Assembly: GCF_047553015.1 (NCBI RefSeq)
Contig: NZ_CP180212.1
Span: 1,426,001 to 1,490,000, forward strand
Direction of reading: 5' to 3'
DNA from: Carnobacterium_A sp047553015
Lineage (GTDB): Bacteria > Bacillota > Bacilli > Lactobacillales > Carnobacteriaceae
DNA: 64,000 bases
Shown piece by piece: positions 6,684-15,906 of this stretch. A model generated the notes under the pieces. The model was not told where the DNA came from. It was given only the letters and a program-made list of their open reading frames with translations, and made no database searches. Position 1 is the stretch's first letter. Each line of letters opens with the position of its first letter. Position numbers and translations under genes: made by a program.

Positions 6684-9365
6684 TTAGTTCGTCAGTTGAT
6701 TTTCTACAATCATTTGAATTAAATAAGCTTGTTCATCTTGTGAAATGCTCAACTGATAATCTTCTTCTAACGGAATGAGTAGTTGGTTTAATTTTTTTAC
6801 AACAAGTGGGTATTTCATCAAGTAATGTTCTTTATCTAGGAAAGCTCGTTCTTCTTTGCCATTTTTTATGCTTTCCATTAGAAAAGCTAGATGCAAGATT
6901 AGACCTACTTTTACTTCTACTGGTAAAACTAAATAAAGGTCGACTTCTAGTTGTTGAATAACTTGTTGCAAATTTCCTACTAATCGACTGATAGAACCGA
7001 CTTCTTTCAATGCTCCAGTCAAGGTTTGGCTTATTTTATCCAAAGGCCATTCCTCAACTTGATTTTTTATTTCTACCATTTTTTTCCTATCAAAGGCTTC
7101 ATAGGCTGTATAGTAGGGAATATTTTGATAGTCCACTGGAACGGTTCCAATAATCGCTTTGATTGTATATTGCTCCGCCAATTGATCTATTTGCTGTTTC
7201 ATTTTTTCTAACTGCAAGAACTGCAAAGGAATAATGGCCAAGTGTGTCGTATCCATGACCTTTTTCAACCGGTCTTCTACTCTCTTTGCTACTCCCTCAC
7301 CAGTAAAACAGGAAACAATCAGTGCTGGCTGCTTTTCTTCTTGGAGGGGTTCGTTCATGGATTCTTCAAGAGTCATTGCCATGCGACAATTTTGGTAAAT
7401 GTCTTCTAATTGTCTTCCGATACTGGCCATCCGGATGGCTTCTAAAACGATAGGTGTACTCGTCATCGAAAGAGTGCGAACGTCCAAGCCTAATTCTTGT
7501 GCAAGCATGCCTCCAAAAGCATTCAAAGAGCCCATATCTGTTAGCAACAATAAGCCGTGTTCATAGAGGACTTTATTGGCTACAATGGTTTGTCTAACTG
7601 TTTCATACATCTCTTTTACTTTAACAGTCAGTGGCATATTAAGTGCTACACCTACTTTTGTATCCAGTAAGTCTTGTGCCGTTTCAAGCATGCTACTAGC
7701 CGTTGATTTTCCATGCATGATGACCACTACACCCACTTGATTCGCTGCTGTTTTTTCAGGTTCTTGTGCTTCTAGTGTTAGGAACATCGTGATAAAACCA
7801 ATTTCATCAAATGGAATATCAATCCCGAATTGCTGTTCGATCATCGCTGATAAATCAATGGCTACTTGAAATTCTTTCGAATAATTTTTTCGGACACTAT
7901 TCAAATCAGGGTGTACAATCGGTCGTTTTTCTTTAATGCGCTCAATCGTACTTTGTAAATGCAATGAAAAAGCAAACCGTGATTTTGAAGGATAGGTTCG
8001 TTCAAGTTTTTTTTCTGCAAAATCGTATAATTTTTCTGTTACTTTTCTGATATCTATTGGAACGAGTTCTTGATGAATATCAGATAGCGATAATTTTTCT
8101 AGGTAATCATTAAAGTAGTGTGGCAAGTTGTTTTGAATAAATCCTTCTAATTCAATTTCTTTTAGTAAACCCATTTTCAAAGCTTCTTCAACGCGTTCTT
8201 CAATCGCATTATAGACACTCATATCTGAGTCTAGATTTTTATCCGTCCCTGTCTTTTGACTGGTTGGAACATAAGAAAAATGGGATTGGTGGCGATCAAC
8301 CAATTGATTGAGTCTTTCAGGTGCTTCTTTAACTAGCAATAAGCCTTTTTGGACAGCTAAAGGCAAATCTTGTTGGGTACTTCTTAAGCAGTCCGTTTGA
8401 TGCGTTCGGTAATGTAAAAAAGCTTTTGCACAGACTAATTTCAAATCCCGTTGAACCTGGCCAATATTCGCTTTAGCTGGATAAAGCATAAAGGCTAGCA
8501 ATACTTCTCGCTCGATAACAATTTTTTGATTTAATCGTTGGGCTTCTTGTTGCAAGAAAGCGGCAACTAATTCGTAACGCTCTTCAATAGTCCGTTCTGC
8601 TAAAGGCGGTAAGGTAATCGTCATTGGAATTCGGCGATTGAACGTATCCAATAAGACTTCTGAATTTTCAGTTGTGGCACCTATAATTTGAACGCTGGCT
8701 GTTTGAGTTTGGCTGCTTTCACCTAAAGGACGATAAACGCCTTTGTCAATAAATGTAAACAACATCTCTTGTCCTTCTGGTGGCAACCGATGAATCTCAT
8801 CAAGAAATAAAATACCGCCATCCGCTTGGTGCATCAAACCTGTTCGATCTTCGGTCGCTCCAGTATAAGAGCCTTTTTTCACACCGAAGATATGGCCAAA
8901 AAGCAACTGCGGATTTTGTGCATAGTCTGCACAATTAAAGGAAACAAAAGGAGCGTCTTTTGATAGAACTTGAGACTCTAAGGCAAATTGATACATGCAT
9001 TCAGCAAATAGGGTCTTACCCGTACCGGTTTCACCGAAGATAATCGTATGCAACCCTCTTGGTGGGTATAAAATAGCCGCTTTAGCTTGTTGAATCATGA
9101 CTTTCAAAGAGGCATTGTAGCCGACTAATTTATCAAAGGCTTCTTGTTCAGTCGTTAATTCGGGCAAAGCAGAAGTACGTGCTTTAGCTTGATATAAGAC
9201 CGGTCTACCGGTTCTTTTCTCAATATGCCCTTCTTTATGTAAGTCATTTAAATAGCGACTGACGTTGGCACGATCCAGCTCCATCGCTAAAGCAATCTCT
9301 TTCGCTGACAAAGGTGCGGCTTGTTTAACTAAATGGGTTAGAATATCTTTTTTACGTGACAGCAT
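6684..9365 (-). CDS. Sigma-54-dependent PTS regulator, LevR/ManR type
   Basis: An 893-residue multidomain activator. Order: winged helix (1-60); AAA+ domain with Walker A GETGTGKT (111-118), sigma-54 contact loop GSYTGA (165-170, GAFTGA-like) and Walker B GGILFLDE (183-190); PRD1 with FSLHLQS (H469); an EIIA-Man-like domain with VVIMHGKS (H551); an EIIB-like segment with VSCFTGEG; and PRD2 near the C-terminus (GLILHLAF). Known family members open sigma-54 promoters when PTS phosphorylation signals substrate. It lies just upstream of, and reads toward, the PTS IIB-IIA unit with its matching promoter, so that is the likely target. RpoN itself is not in the window. Confidence 0.93.
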   Translation of the reverse strand: MLSRKKDILTHLVKQAAPLSAKEIALAMELDRANVSRYLNDLHKEGHIEKRTGRPVLYQAKARTSALPELTTEQEAFDKLVGYNASLKVMIQQAKAAILYPPRGLHTIIFGETGTGKTLFAECMYQFALESQVLSKDAPFVSFNCADYAQNPQLLFGHIFGVKKGSYTGATEDRTGLMHQADGGILFLDEIHRLPPEGQEMLFTFIDKGVYRPLGESSQTQTASVQIIGATTENSEVLLDTFNRRIPMTITLPPLAERTIEERYELVAAFLQQEAQRLNQKIVIEREVLLAFMLYPAKANIGQVQRDLKLVCAKAFLHYRTHQTDCLRSTQQDLPLAVQKGLLLVKEAPERLNQLVDRHQSHFSYVPTSQKTGTDKNLDSDMSVYNAIEERVEEALKMGLLKEIELEGFIQNNLPHYFNDYLEKLSLSDIHQELVPIDIRKVTEKLYDFAEKKLERTYPSKSRFAFSLHLQSTIERIKEKRPIVHPDLNSVRKNYSKEFQVAIDLSAMIEQQFGIDIPFDEIGFITMFLTLEAQEPEKTAANQVGVVVIMHGKSTASSMLETAQDLLDTKVGVALNMPLTVKVKEMYETVRQTIVANKVLYEHGLLLLTDMGSLNAFGGMLAQELGLDVRTLSMTSTPIVLEAIRMASIGRQLEDIYQNCRMAMTLEESMNEPLQEEKQPALIVSCFTGEGVAKRVEDRLKKVMDTTHLAIIPLQFLQLEKMKQQIDQLAEQYTIKAIIGTVPVDYQNIPYYTAYEAFDRKKMVEIKNQVEEWPLDKISQTLTGALKEVGSISRLVGNLQQVIQQLEVDLYLVLPVEVKVGLILHLAFLMESIKNGKEERAFLDKEHYLMKYPLVVKKLNQLLIPLEEDYQLSISQDEQAYLIQMIVENQLTN

Positions 9366-9407
9366 CCTCTTCCTCCTTCATTGAAACCGGATACGTTACT
9401 CTTAGTA

Positions 9408-9440
9408 AAAAGTAGCGGATAAAACTATCCCGCTACTTTT
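9408..9440. terminator. Intrinsic terminator after the DEAD-box helicase gene
   Basis: An 11-bp stem, AAAAGTAGCGG (9408-9418) with CCGCTACTTTT (9430-9440), with T-runs possible on both strands. Confidence 0.83.
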
Positions 9441-9455
9441 ATTTTAGAGCTATTT

Positions 9456-10805
9456 TTATTCTTTTTTAGGCTTGCGAGCCCCTTTGTTCTTATTTGGTTT
9501 CTTTTTGTGTTTTTTCTTTTTATCCAGTCCAATAGGTTGTTCAGTTTGAACATCACCTGTTGTTGCGGATAACAGATTGGGTGCTTTTGATTTTTTAGGT
9601 GATTCTTTTTTCTCTTTTGTTTTTACTTTTTTGGCTTTACTTTTTTGCTTGGTTTTTGTTTCTAGCGCAGTAGATTCTTCAATTTCTGGACGTTCTGTAA
9701 CCAGTGCTCCCGCATAAAGATACAACGGTGTAATCGTGATTTCTAATGCTGAGATGATTTTTTTGAATTCACGGCGTTCACGATCATTAACCAGTGTTAA
9801 GACAGTTCCGGTTTGTCCCATACGCGCGGTTCTGCCTGAGCGGTGAATGTAGCTTTCTTTACTCATTGGTAAATCGTATTGAATCACATAAGGCAATCCT
9901 CTGATATCTAAGCCTCGTGAGGCTACATCAGTCGTTAACAGCAAGTCAACTTTTCCATCTCTGAATTGTTGCAAAGCGTGTTGTCTTTCTGTTTTGTACT
10001 TTTCTGCATGCAAAACAGCAACTGAAATACCTTCGTATTGCAACTTTTCAAAAGCTTGCGTAAGATTGGCAACGTTGTTCACAAAAACCAATGCCTTAAA
10101 GCCTTCCATTCGTGTTAAACGACGAATGATTTCGATACGTTTTCGAGTTGGTGTTTCGATATATGCGTGCAAAACTTTGCCTTTAGACTCATCTTCTTCG
10201 GTTACGTCAATCCATTCCGGATCCACATTAAACCATTTAGCTAAATCTTCCATCAGTTCATTGCTTGTTGCGGAGAAAAAGCCCATTTGGCGCTCTCCTG
10301 GAATTTTGCTCATCAATTGGCGAACGGTTTTTAATTGTTCTTGTTCCAGTAGTTGATCAGCCTCATCTAAGATAACTGTTTTTACTTTGTGTAGTTTCAG
10401 TTTTTTAGTTTCTGCAATTTCAAGAATTCGTCCGGTTGTTCCGACAATGATCTCAGGTTTCTTTTTTAACTGATCAATTTGTCTGACTTTATTGGCACCA
10501 CCAATAATCGTTTGGACTTCTAAACCCAATTGGCTGCTCCATTCTTTTACAACAGAAGCTACTTGAACAGCTAATTCTTGTGAAGGCGTCAATATCAGTA
10601 ATTGAACACCCGCTTTAGGTTCAATTTGTTCTAAAGAAGGCAACGTATAGGCAACCGTTTTACCTGTCCCAGTAGGCGATATTCCAACCACATCACGGCC
10701 AGCTTTCATTAAGTCATAGACGCTATTTTGGATAGCTGATGGTGTCGTGTAGTCTAATTCTGCCCAGTATTTTTGTAACTCTGGTGCTATTTTTTCATTC
10801 ATCAT
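9456..10805 (-). CDS. DEAD-box ATP-dependent RNA helicase
   Basis: A two-domain SF2 RNA helicase of about 449 residues. Motifs in order: I (SPTGTGKT), II (VILDEADQLL), III (FFSATSNE) and VI (HRSGRTARMGQTG). A Lys-rich tail (about residues 385-449) probably binds RNA. It resembles the CshB/YfmL-type helicases that act in ribosome assembly or mRNA turnover; I cannot pick the exact orthologue. GAGGAA upstream leaves three in-frame ATGs in the MIMMNEK stretch, and the second or third has the best spacing. It follows a terminator that ends the oxidoreductase gene. Confidence 0.9.
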   Translation of the reverse strand: MMNEKIAPELQKYWAELDYTTPSAIQNSVYDLMKAGRDVVGISPTGTGKTVAYTLPSLEQIEPKAGVQLLILTPSQELAVQVASVVKEWSSQLGLEVQTIIGGANKVRQIDQLKKKPEIIVGTTGRILEIAETKKLKLHKVKTVILDEADQLLEQEQLKTVRQLMSKIPGERQMGFFSATSNELMEDLAKWFNVDPEWIDVTEEDESKGKVLHAYIETPTRKRIEIIRRLTRMEGFKALVFVNNVANLTQAFEKLQYEGISVAVLHAEKYKTERQHALQQFRDGKVDLLLTTDVASRGLDIRGLPYVIQYDLPMSKESYIHRSGRTARMGQTGTVLTLVNDRERREFKKIISALEITITPLYLYAGALVTERPEIEESTALETKTKQKSKAKKVKTKEKKESPKKSKAPNLLSATTGDVQTEQPIGLDKKKKHKKKPNKNKGARKPKKE

Positions 10806-10865
10806 TATCATTTCCTCGTTTCTTTATCCCCGCTCTTATACATCGCGTCACTGCTTATCATACCA

Positions 10866-10903
10866 AAAAAACCGCTAAAGCTAAAGTCGCTCAACGGTTT
10901 TTT
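10866..10903 (-). terminator. Terminator after the Gfo/Idh oxidoreductase gene
   Basis: On the minus strand an AAAAACCG stem with an inner GAGCGACTTTAGCTTTAG loop pairs with CGGTTTTT, followed by T residues. It lies between the oxidoreductase and the helicase. Confidence 0.65.
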
Positions 10904-10992
10904 GATAAATAAAAAAGACCTTGCCTGACTTAACGAGAAGAACTAATGGCTCTACCTCATACAACAAGTCTTGCAAAATCTTTTTAATCGAT

Positions 10993-12000
10993 TTATTTTT
11001 CTTGGTCAGCTTCGTAAACAATCCCTGCATCCTTACGCAAAGACGTTAATAGACGATTAACTTGGCGACTTAACTCTTGCCAATCCGCGTAATTTTTTAA
11101 CGATTCGTTGTCTGTAGGATTGTTGATGACTTCAGCAAAAGCCTTGGCTTCTTCCATCATTGGCGCTTGGCTAATCGGTTGTGAAAGGGTTTCTTTCAAA
11201 CTCGTTTTGCGGTCAACTCGTTCGAGACACGCAATATCTGAGATACCATCTAATAAGAGAGTTTCATCTAGACCATAGATTTCAGATGGCAAGTAAGAAT
11301 TAGCAATTTTTCCAGTTTGAATGGTCACATCAAACGTATCGTAACGTAAAATAACCGTTCCTTTACCATCTACACCTGTTGCTATTTTCGTGCAGAAATA
11401 CTGACTTGATTTTGGTACACCAAACCATGATAATGCCGCATAAAGAGGATAAACACCTAAATCTGCTAATGCACCACCTGAGAATTTTAATGAAAAAATA
11501 TTTGGCTCTTGGCCAGCTAAGACTTGATCGTAACGAGAAGAATACTTCATGTACGTTAAGTTAGCCCCTTGAATGTGTGCTATTTTTTGAATTTCTTTTT
11601 TAACAAGCTTAAAGTTTTCTTCGTGAATGTGACGTGCCGCTTCAAATAAGAACACATTATTTTCCTTTGCTACTGCTACAGCTGCTTGCCATTCTCTCGG
11701 ATTAGAAAACATCGGCTTTTCAACAATCACGTGCTTGCCTGCTTTCATTAGCGCCATTGCTTGTTCAAAATGCAAGCTATTAGGTGAAGCAACGTAAATA
11801 ACATCTAAGTCTGGATGAGTTGCAAATGCCGTTAAGTCTGTTTCAAAAACAGTTGCTTGATAAGGTTCACCAAATGCTTTAGCCTTTTCAACAGTTCTTG
11901 AGTAAACGCCAGTCATTTCATATAATCCTGTTTTGATTGCACCATCAATAAATTGATTGGTAATCCAATTTGTTCCAATAATTCCTAAACGTAATGTCAT
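10993..12000 (-). CDS. Gfo/Idh/MocA family oxidoreductase
   Basis: A 335-residue NAD(P)-dependent dehydrogenase. The N-terminal Rossmann fold starts LRLGIIGTNWITNQF, and the family signature VIVEKPMFSN (EKP with the catalytic Lys) is present near residues 90-100. The C-terminal beta-sheet substrate domain is complete. The substrate is unknown; these enzymes act on sugars, inositols or derivatives. It is a single-gene unit, with AT-rich upstream DNA of 255 bp holding the neighbour's terminator. A second member of the family starts at 63702. Confidence 0.88.
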   Translation of the reverse strand: MTLRLGIIGTNWITNQFIDGAIKTGLYEMTGVYSRTVEKAKAFGEPYQATVFETDLTAFATHPDLDVIYVASPNSLHFEQAMALMKAGKHVIVEKPMFSNPREWQAAVAVAKENNVFLFEAARHIHEENFKLVKKEIQKIAHIQGANLTYMKYSSRYDQVLAGQEPNIFSLKFSGGALADLGVYPLYAALSWFGVPKSSQYFCTKIATGVDGKGTVILRYDTFDVTIQTGKIANSYLPSEIYGLDETLLLDGISDIACLERVDRKTSLKETLSQPISQAPMMEEAKAFAEVINNPTDNESLKNYADWQELSRQVNRLLTSLRKDAGIVYEADQEK

Positions 12001-12210
12001 CGCTCGTCTCCTCCAAGTAGATTAAGAACATCTCTTTATTTTTTTCGACTTCTCTTTGACTTTATCATAACAAACTTCAATCCATTTAGAAAGGCTGTTC
12101 CTCTTACTGACTTTTATTTAGACTTAAACAACTCATCGTTTTTATCTATTCTTGCCTTATTTTCGTTTTCTTTTTATAAAAAACTGAATAAGAATAAGGT
12201 CAATTTAAAA

Positions 12211-12245
12211 AGAAAGAAGACTAGCACAAAACTAGTCTTCTTTCT
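12211..12245 (-). terminator. Terminator after the aldo/keto reductase gene
   Basis: A perfect 14-bp stem, AGAAAGAAGACTAG (12211-12224) with CTAGTCTTCTTTCT (12232-12245). Confidence 0.85.
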
Positions 12246-12255
12246 TCGAGTGGCA

Positions 12256-13137
12256 TTAGCCATTGAATTTTCTGCGATTTTTACGCTCTAGCGTTCCTGG
12301 TATATTGTCTCTTAACCGTTGTTTTTTGCCTTGCTTCATGTCCAAATCATTTAAAAAGTCCATATCTTCATTATCTAAAAAGAAATCAAAAATGTCTCCA
12401 TTTTCTTTGATTCTTTCTTTATGACTCGATTTTGGAATTGGGATGGTTCCTCTTTGAACGGCCCAACGCAAAGCAATTTGCTCTGGTGTCTTGTTGTGCT
12501 TCTTAGCTAGTGTCATCGTTCTATTTTCTTTACTGATGTTGCCTTTTTTAATCGGACTGTAAGCCATAGAAACGATATTTTCACTGTTGCAATAATCGTT
12601 GGTATCTTGACCACTATGACCTGGATACATTTCAAATTGATTGATTGCTGGTCTCACTTTGACTTCTTCTAATAACGTGGCTAGATTTTTATGGTTAAAG
12701 TTACAGACGCCGATTGAACGGGCACGTCCTGATTCATAAATAGATTCTAAAGCACGCCACGTATCTAAGTTCACAGCATCATCTTTATCTGGCCAATGAA
12801 TTAATAATAAGTCAACGTATTGTTGGTTTAATCGATTTAAACTTTGATCAAATGACTGAATGGCATTGTCAAATCCCATATCTGTTTTCCATATTTTCGT
12901 TGTAACAAACATCTCATCACGTGAAATTCCTGCGTTAATCGCACGATTGATGCCTTTTCCGACGTCTTCTTCATTGTCATAAAAAGAAGCCGTATCAATC
13001 AAACGATACCCATTAGTGATGGCATAAAATACAGCATCTTCTGCTTCTATTCCCATCATTCCACTTGTTCCCAAACCAATTCCTGGAATGGTATAACCAT
13101 TATTTAGCGGTGTTCTGTCTAATAAGCTTTCGACCAT
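12256..13137 (-). CDS. Aldo/keto reductase
   Basis: A 293-residue NADPH-dependent TIM-barrel reductase. The catalytic tetrad is visible: Asp and Tyr in LIDTASFYDNEEDVG, Lys in FVTTKIWK, His in LLLIHWPD. The phosphate-binding IPKSSHKERIKEN motif is near the C-terminus. Length is normal. The start ATG at 13137 follows GGAGAG; the frame could open three codons earlier at a GTG, but that is too close to the ribosome site. The C-terminus (RKNRRKFNG) is unusually basic. Substrate unknown; 2,5-diketogluconate reductase-like. Confidence 0.92.
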   Translation of the reverse strand: MVESLLDRTPLNNGYTIPGIGLGTSGMMGIEAEDAVFYAITNGYRLIDTASFYDNEEDVGKGINRAINAGISRDEMFVTTKIWKTDMGFDNAIQSFDQSLNRLNQQYVDLLLIHWPDKDDAVNLDTWRALESIYESGRARSIGVCNFNHKNLATLLEEVKVRPAINQFEMYPGHSGQDTNDYCNSENIVSMAYSPIKKGNISKENRTMTLAKKHNKTPEQIALRWAVQRGTIPIPKSSHKERIKENGDIFDFFLDNEDMDFLNDLDMKQGKKQRLRDNIPGTLERKNRRKFNG

Positions 13138-13231
13138 AATGATCACTCTCCTCTTTGTTTCTATCTTTAGTTTAACGAACTATAGGTGAAAACTCAAAAG
13201 AAACCCCTTACAAAATAAAGAAAAGCCAAAA

Positions 13232-13256
13232 AACCTGTTTCTTTTTTAAACAGGTT
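13232..13256 (-). terminator. Terminator of the metallophosphoesterase gene
   Basis: A 9-bp stem, AACCTGTTT (13232-13240) with AAACAGGTT (13248-13256), with a T-run on the minus strand. Confidence 0.75.
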
Positions 13257-13284
13257 CTTTCTTAGAGTGAGTAGTTGTAGCAGA

Positions 13285-14130
13285 TTAATCTAATATGACT
13301 ACGACTATTTCAGGGCGATTGTTCACACGAAAAGGAAAGGTTGAATTTCCAATCCCTCGGCTAACAATCATTCTGTTACCTGGCATATCTGGGTAGTAAT
13401 AAACGCCATCTGTGTATTTAGGCAAGCGTCCTTGTCCAGGAGAAAAAAGCCCTCCGATAAACGGCAACCTAATTTGTCCACCATGCGCATGTCCACTTAA
13501 AATCAAATCAGGTGCACGGGTTAAATCCATTAAATAATCTTCGAATAATTCTGGATGATGCGCTAAGAGAATTCTAGACTGATTTTGCATTTCTTTAGTC
13601 AATGTAATGCTTTTAAGAATCGGTCTTGGCGCACTATCAAAGTCTTCTTTTTCAGATAAGCCCATCAAAAAAAAGCCCTCTTCTTCAAATGGAATCCATT
13701 CGGCTTCATCAATTAAAACTCTTACTTTGGCTGTTGTTAAAGTATCTTCCCATTCTTTTAAGTATCCCCCATTTGCATCATGGTTTCCACTCACTGCATA
13801 GGTTGGCGCAATGTGGACGAGTGACTGAGCTAAGTTTTGTAACGTCTCTCTTGGAAATCCACCCCTTACGTCAATGAGATCACCCGTTAAAACAATCAAA
13901 TCGGGTTTTTCTGCCGCTACTTTTTTTACAAGCTGCAGCAAAGATACACCTTGTCTAGGAATATGAATATCCGAAAGCTGAACAATTTTTTTGCCTCTGA
14001 GTCCTTTACCAGATTTTGGCAATTTAATATGGAACTGTTTCACTTGAAGCCATTTATTTTGGCTAAGCAAATAGAGTCCCAATAAACTAATTAATCCTAT
14101 TATCATAAACACACTAGTCCATTTCGACAT
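13285..14130 (-). CDS. Membrane-anchored metallophosphoesterase (YkuE/YaeI type)
   Basis: A 281-residue calcineurin-like phosphoesterase. One N-terminal helix (about residues 5-24) anchors it. The metal motifs run in order: QLSDIHIPR, LTGDLIDVRGG, AVSGNHDANGGY, LLAHHPELF and LSGHAHGGQI. This is the UDP-diacylglucosamine/YkuE-like branch that acts on lipids or wall-related phosphoesters at the membrane, though the substrate is not shown by sequence. It is a single gene divergent from the small gene at 14286. Confidence 0.9.
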   Translation of the reverse strand: MSKWTSVFMIIGLISLLGLYLLSQNKWLQVKQFHIKLPKSGKGLRGKKIVQLSDIHIPRQGVSLLQLVKKVAAEKPDLIVLTGDLIDVRGGFPRETLQNLAQSLVHIAPTYAVSGNHDANGGYLKEWEDTLTTAKVRVLIDEAEWIPFEEEGFFLMGLSEKEDFDSAPRPILKSITLTKEMQNQSRILLAHHPELFEDYLMDLTRAPDLILSGHAHGGQIRLPFIGGLFSPGQGRLPKYTDGVYYYPDMPGNRMIVSRGIGNSTFPFRVNNRPEIVVVILD

Positions 14131-14253
14131 AAAAATTCCTCCACTTATTAAACTGTTTCCTTTTTTTATTCAACTAATTTTTTTCATTATGAGTGATAGC
14201 TTGTTGTTATATTTTACCATAAATTCAAATAGAAAGCGGTTTTATTGGTTTTC

Positions 14254-14262
14254 TGCTATACT
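14254..14262 (+). promoter_or_regulatory. Extended -10 promoter of the small gene at 14286
   Basis: TGCTATACT combines the TG extension with a near-consensus -10 hexamer (14257-14262), 24 bp before the start codon. The -35 is weak. Confidence 0.55.
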
Positions 14263-14285
14263 AAAAAGAAAAGAGGTGATGACAA

Positions 14286-14489
14286 ATGGATAAAAAAGAG
14301 ACCCCATCCTTACTTGATACCGCTTCGTTAAAAACGTACATCAATGACGAAAACCTAAACGAATTGCCAAAAGAAGAACTTGGTGAAAAACTTAGAGAAG
14401 AATCTAAGCCAAAGGACTTCCAACCTTTTAAAGATCCAGCACAATTAAACAGACTAAAAAAAGAGACACCAACTGAAGATAAAAATTAA
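14286..14489 (+). CDS. Small hydrophilic protein (67 aa), unknown
   Basis: A short, strongly charged protein starting MDKKETPSLLDTASLKTY, with Pro-Lys-Glu repeats and no membrane segment. AGAGGTGATG before the ATG, an extended -10 promoter and a perfect terminator after the stop make it a convincing gene. I do not recognise a family. It is divergent from the phosphoesterase. Confidence 0.78.
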   Translation: MDKKETPSLLDTASLKTYINDENLNELPKEELGEKLREESKPKDFQPFKDPAQLNRLKKETPTEDKN

Positions 14490-14498
14490 TAGCTTACT

Positions 14499-14537
14499 AA
14501 ACTATCTGTACTTAAACGATAAACGTACAGATAGTTT
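14499..14537 (+). terminator. Terminator of the small gene
   Basis: A perfect 13-bp stem, AAACTATCTGTAC (14499-14511) with GTACAGATAGTTT (14525-14537), followed by TTTAATTAAA. Confidence 0.85.
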
Positions 14538-14574
14538 TTAATTAAATTTATTTACATACAAAAGATTCAGCTAT

Positions 14575-15741
14575 TTACTCAGTTTTTGAGAGTCTATTTG
14601 GTATCTGTTTATTTTTATCCGTCTTATTTTTTTCTATTTTTAAAAATAGACTGACTTCTTTTTCCAGTTGATTAGCGGTTAAATTTGACCGAATCAGACG
14701 GAGAGTCTTTGAAGTCTGGTAAGCGTTCATCACGCCAAATAGCAATCTTTCATTGGTCGATTTCTTTTTCTTATAAGCATAGATAATTCCTGCACAACCG
14801 GCTTCATTTAATCCCCAGTTGTACCGTTTACTTGCATTGTCCTTATTTATATAGTGGTAACTCTTTTTTTTATCGGTTTTGAGGATAACTTGTTCGTCAT
14901 TCTTGGTTACAGCCACACTTTTCAAACCAAATTCCAACCATTTTAGAGCGACTTCTTCCATTTCTTCTTTTGTATGAACAGGCCGTTCAAAAAAGGCTGC
15001 TGATTCATCGTATTTTACGATAAATAAATCGACACCTTCCAGATTAGCTGGTAAATTTTTCATTTTTGGCGCGCTCACTGAAATTAAAATAAGCGGAATC
15101 TGATTAGCCAGTTTAAAAGAAATTAAAAATTCTAAGGTTTCTTTGGGAAGATTCAAATCCGCTACTAAGTATTCAGCTTCTTTCAATAAAGCCAGATGTT
15201 TATTTAGCCACTCTGGAGTCATGTATTGATAAATAGCCATATCGGTCAGACTAAATTCAATCGCCCCTTTTGGATTTAATACTTCAACAAATACACCTGT
15301 TAACTCATCTTCAATCGTATCAACTTGAGATATATCCATAAACTGTTCAGAATGTTCTTTGATGGATTGCCAATAAGAATCATTTCCGACAACAGAGAGC
15401 AAGGTTGACTCAATTCCTAGACGTCCTAAGTTTTCTGCAACATTTCGAGCACAGCCTCCAACTGAAAAACGTTCTTTCACATCATTGGTTATTCTCATAG
15501 TCAATGGCTCATTCAATAGATAACGCCTATCTATATTTGCAGCTCCAATACAAACGACGGGTTTTTTTTCAGCTAAAACGTACGCTTTTCCAATGAGGTA
15601 GTCTTTTTTTATTAATCCTGAAATAAGATTAGCAACCGACGAGCGCGACAAGCCAATCTCATCTGCTAATTGTTGTTGGCTAATATAAGGATTTAGTTTA
15701 ATAGCGGCTAGAATTTTCTTTTCTTTCTCATTTAACTGCAT
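14575..15741 (-). CDS. HTH-fused PfkB-family sugar/nucleoside kinase homologue with altered active site
   Basis: A 388-residue protein: a winged HTH (residues 1-60, ISQQQLADEIGLSRSSVANLI) followed by a PfkB/ribokinase fold starting VVCIGAANIDRRYLL and with FSVGGCARNVAENLGRLG, the substrate glycine motif. This is the layout of PsuK/YeiC-like pseudouridine kinases. The second signature, normally GAGD with the catalytic Asp, reads NEAGCAG here, so Asp is replaced by Cys (TGT codon checked in the DNA). It may therefore be a sugar- or nucleoside-sensing regulator and not a kinase. It is read alone; no psuG glycosidase is next to it. Confidence 0.85.
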   Translation of the reverse strand: MQLNEKEKKILAAIKLNPYISQQQLADEIGLSRSSVANLISGLIKKDYLIGKAYVLAEKKPVVCIGAANIDRRYLLNEPLTMRITNDVKERFSVGGCARNVAENLGRLGIESTLLSVVGNDSYWQSIKEHSEQFMDISQVDTIEDELTGVFVEVLNPKGAIEFSLTDMAIYQYMTPEWLNKHLALLKEAEYLVADLNLPKETLEFLISFKLANQIPLILISVSAPKMKNLPANLEGVDLFIVKYDESAAFFERPVHTKEEMEEVALKWLEFGLKSVAVTKNDEQVILKTDKKKSYHYINKDNASKRYNWGLNEAGCAGIIYAYKKKKSTNERLLFGVMNAYQTSKTLRLIRSNLTANQLEKEVSLFLKIEKNKTDKNKQIPNRLSKTE

Positions 15742-15820
15742 TGTTTTGCCTCTTTCTCAATAAAAACTTCGTATGTTTAATTAATATAGGCTTCTGTTTT
15801 TGTATTTTTTATCGATTAAA

Positions 15821-15877
15821 AAGAAGAACAGTCTCTTAAACACTTGTGTAAACAAGAGTTTAAAATCTGTCTCTTCT
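15821..15877 (-). terminator. Terminator after the DUF1538/P-II unit
   Basis: AAGAAGAACAG (15821-15831) pairs with CTGTCTCTTCT (15867-15877) with one bulged base, with an inner CTCTT/AAGAG stem and T-rich flank on the minus strand. Confidence 0.7.
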
Positions 15878-15906
15878 ATTTTTCTCCTTTTTTATGCCGT
15901 TATTTG

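Noticed and set aside
10866..10903. Attenuator controlling the helicase gene
   Set aside because: It fits better as the terminator of the upstream oxidoreductase gene; no alternative pairing was seen.
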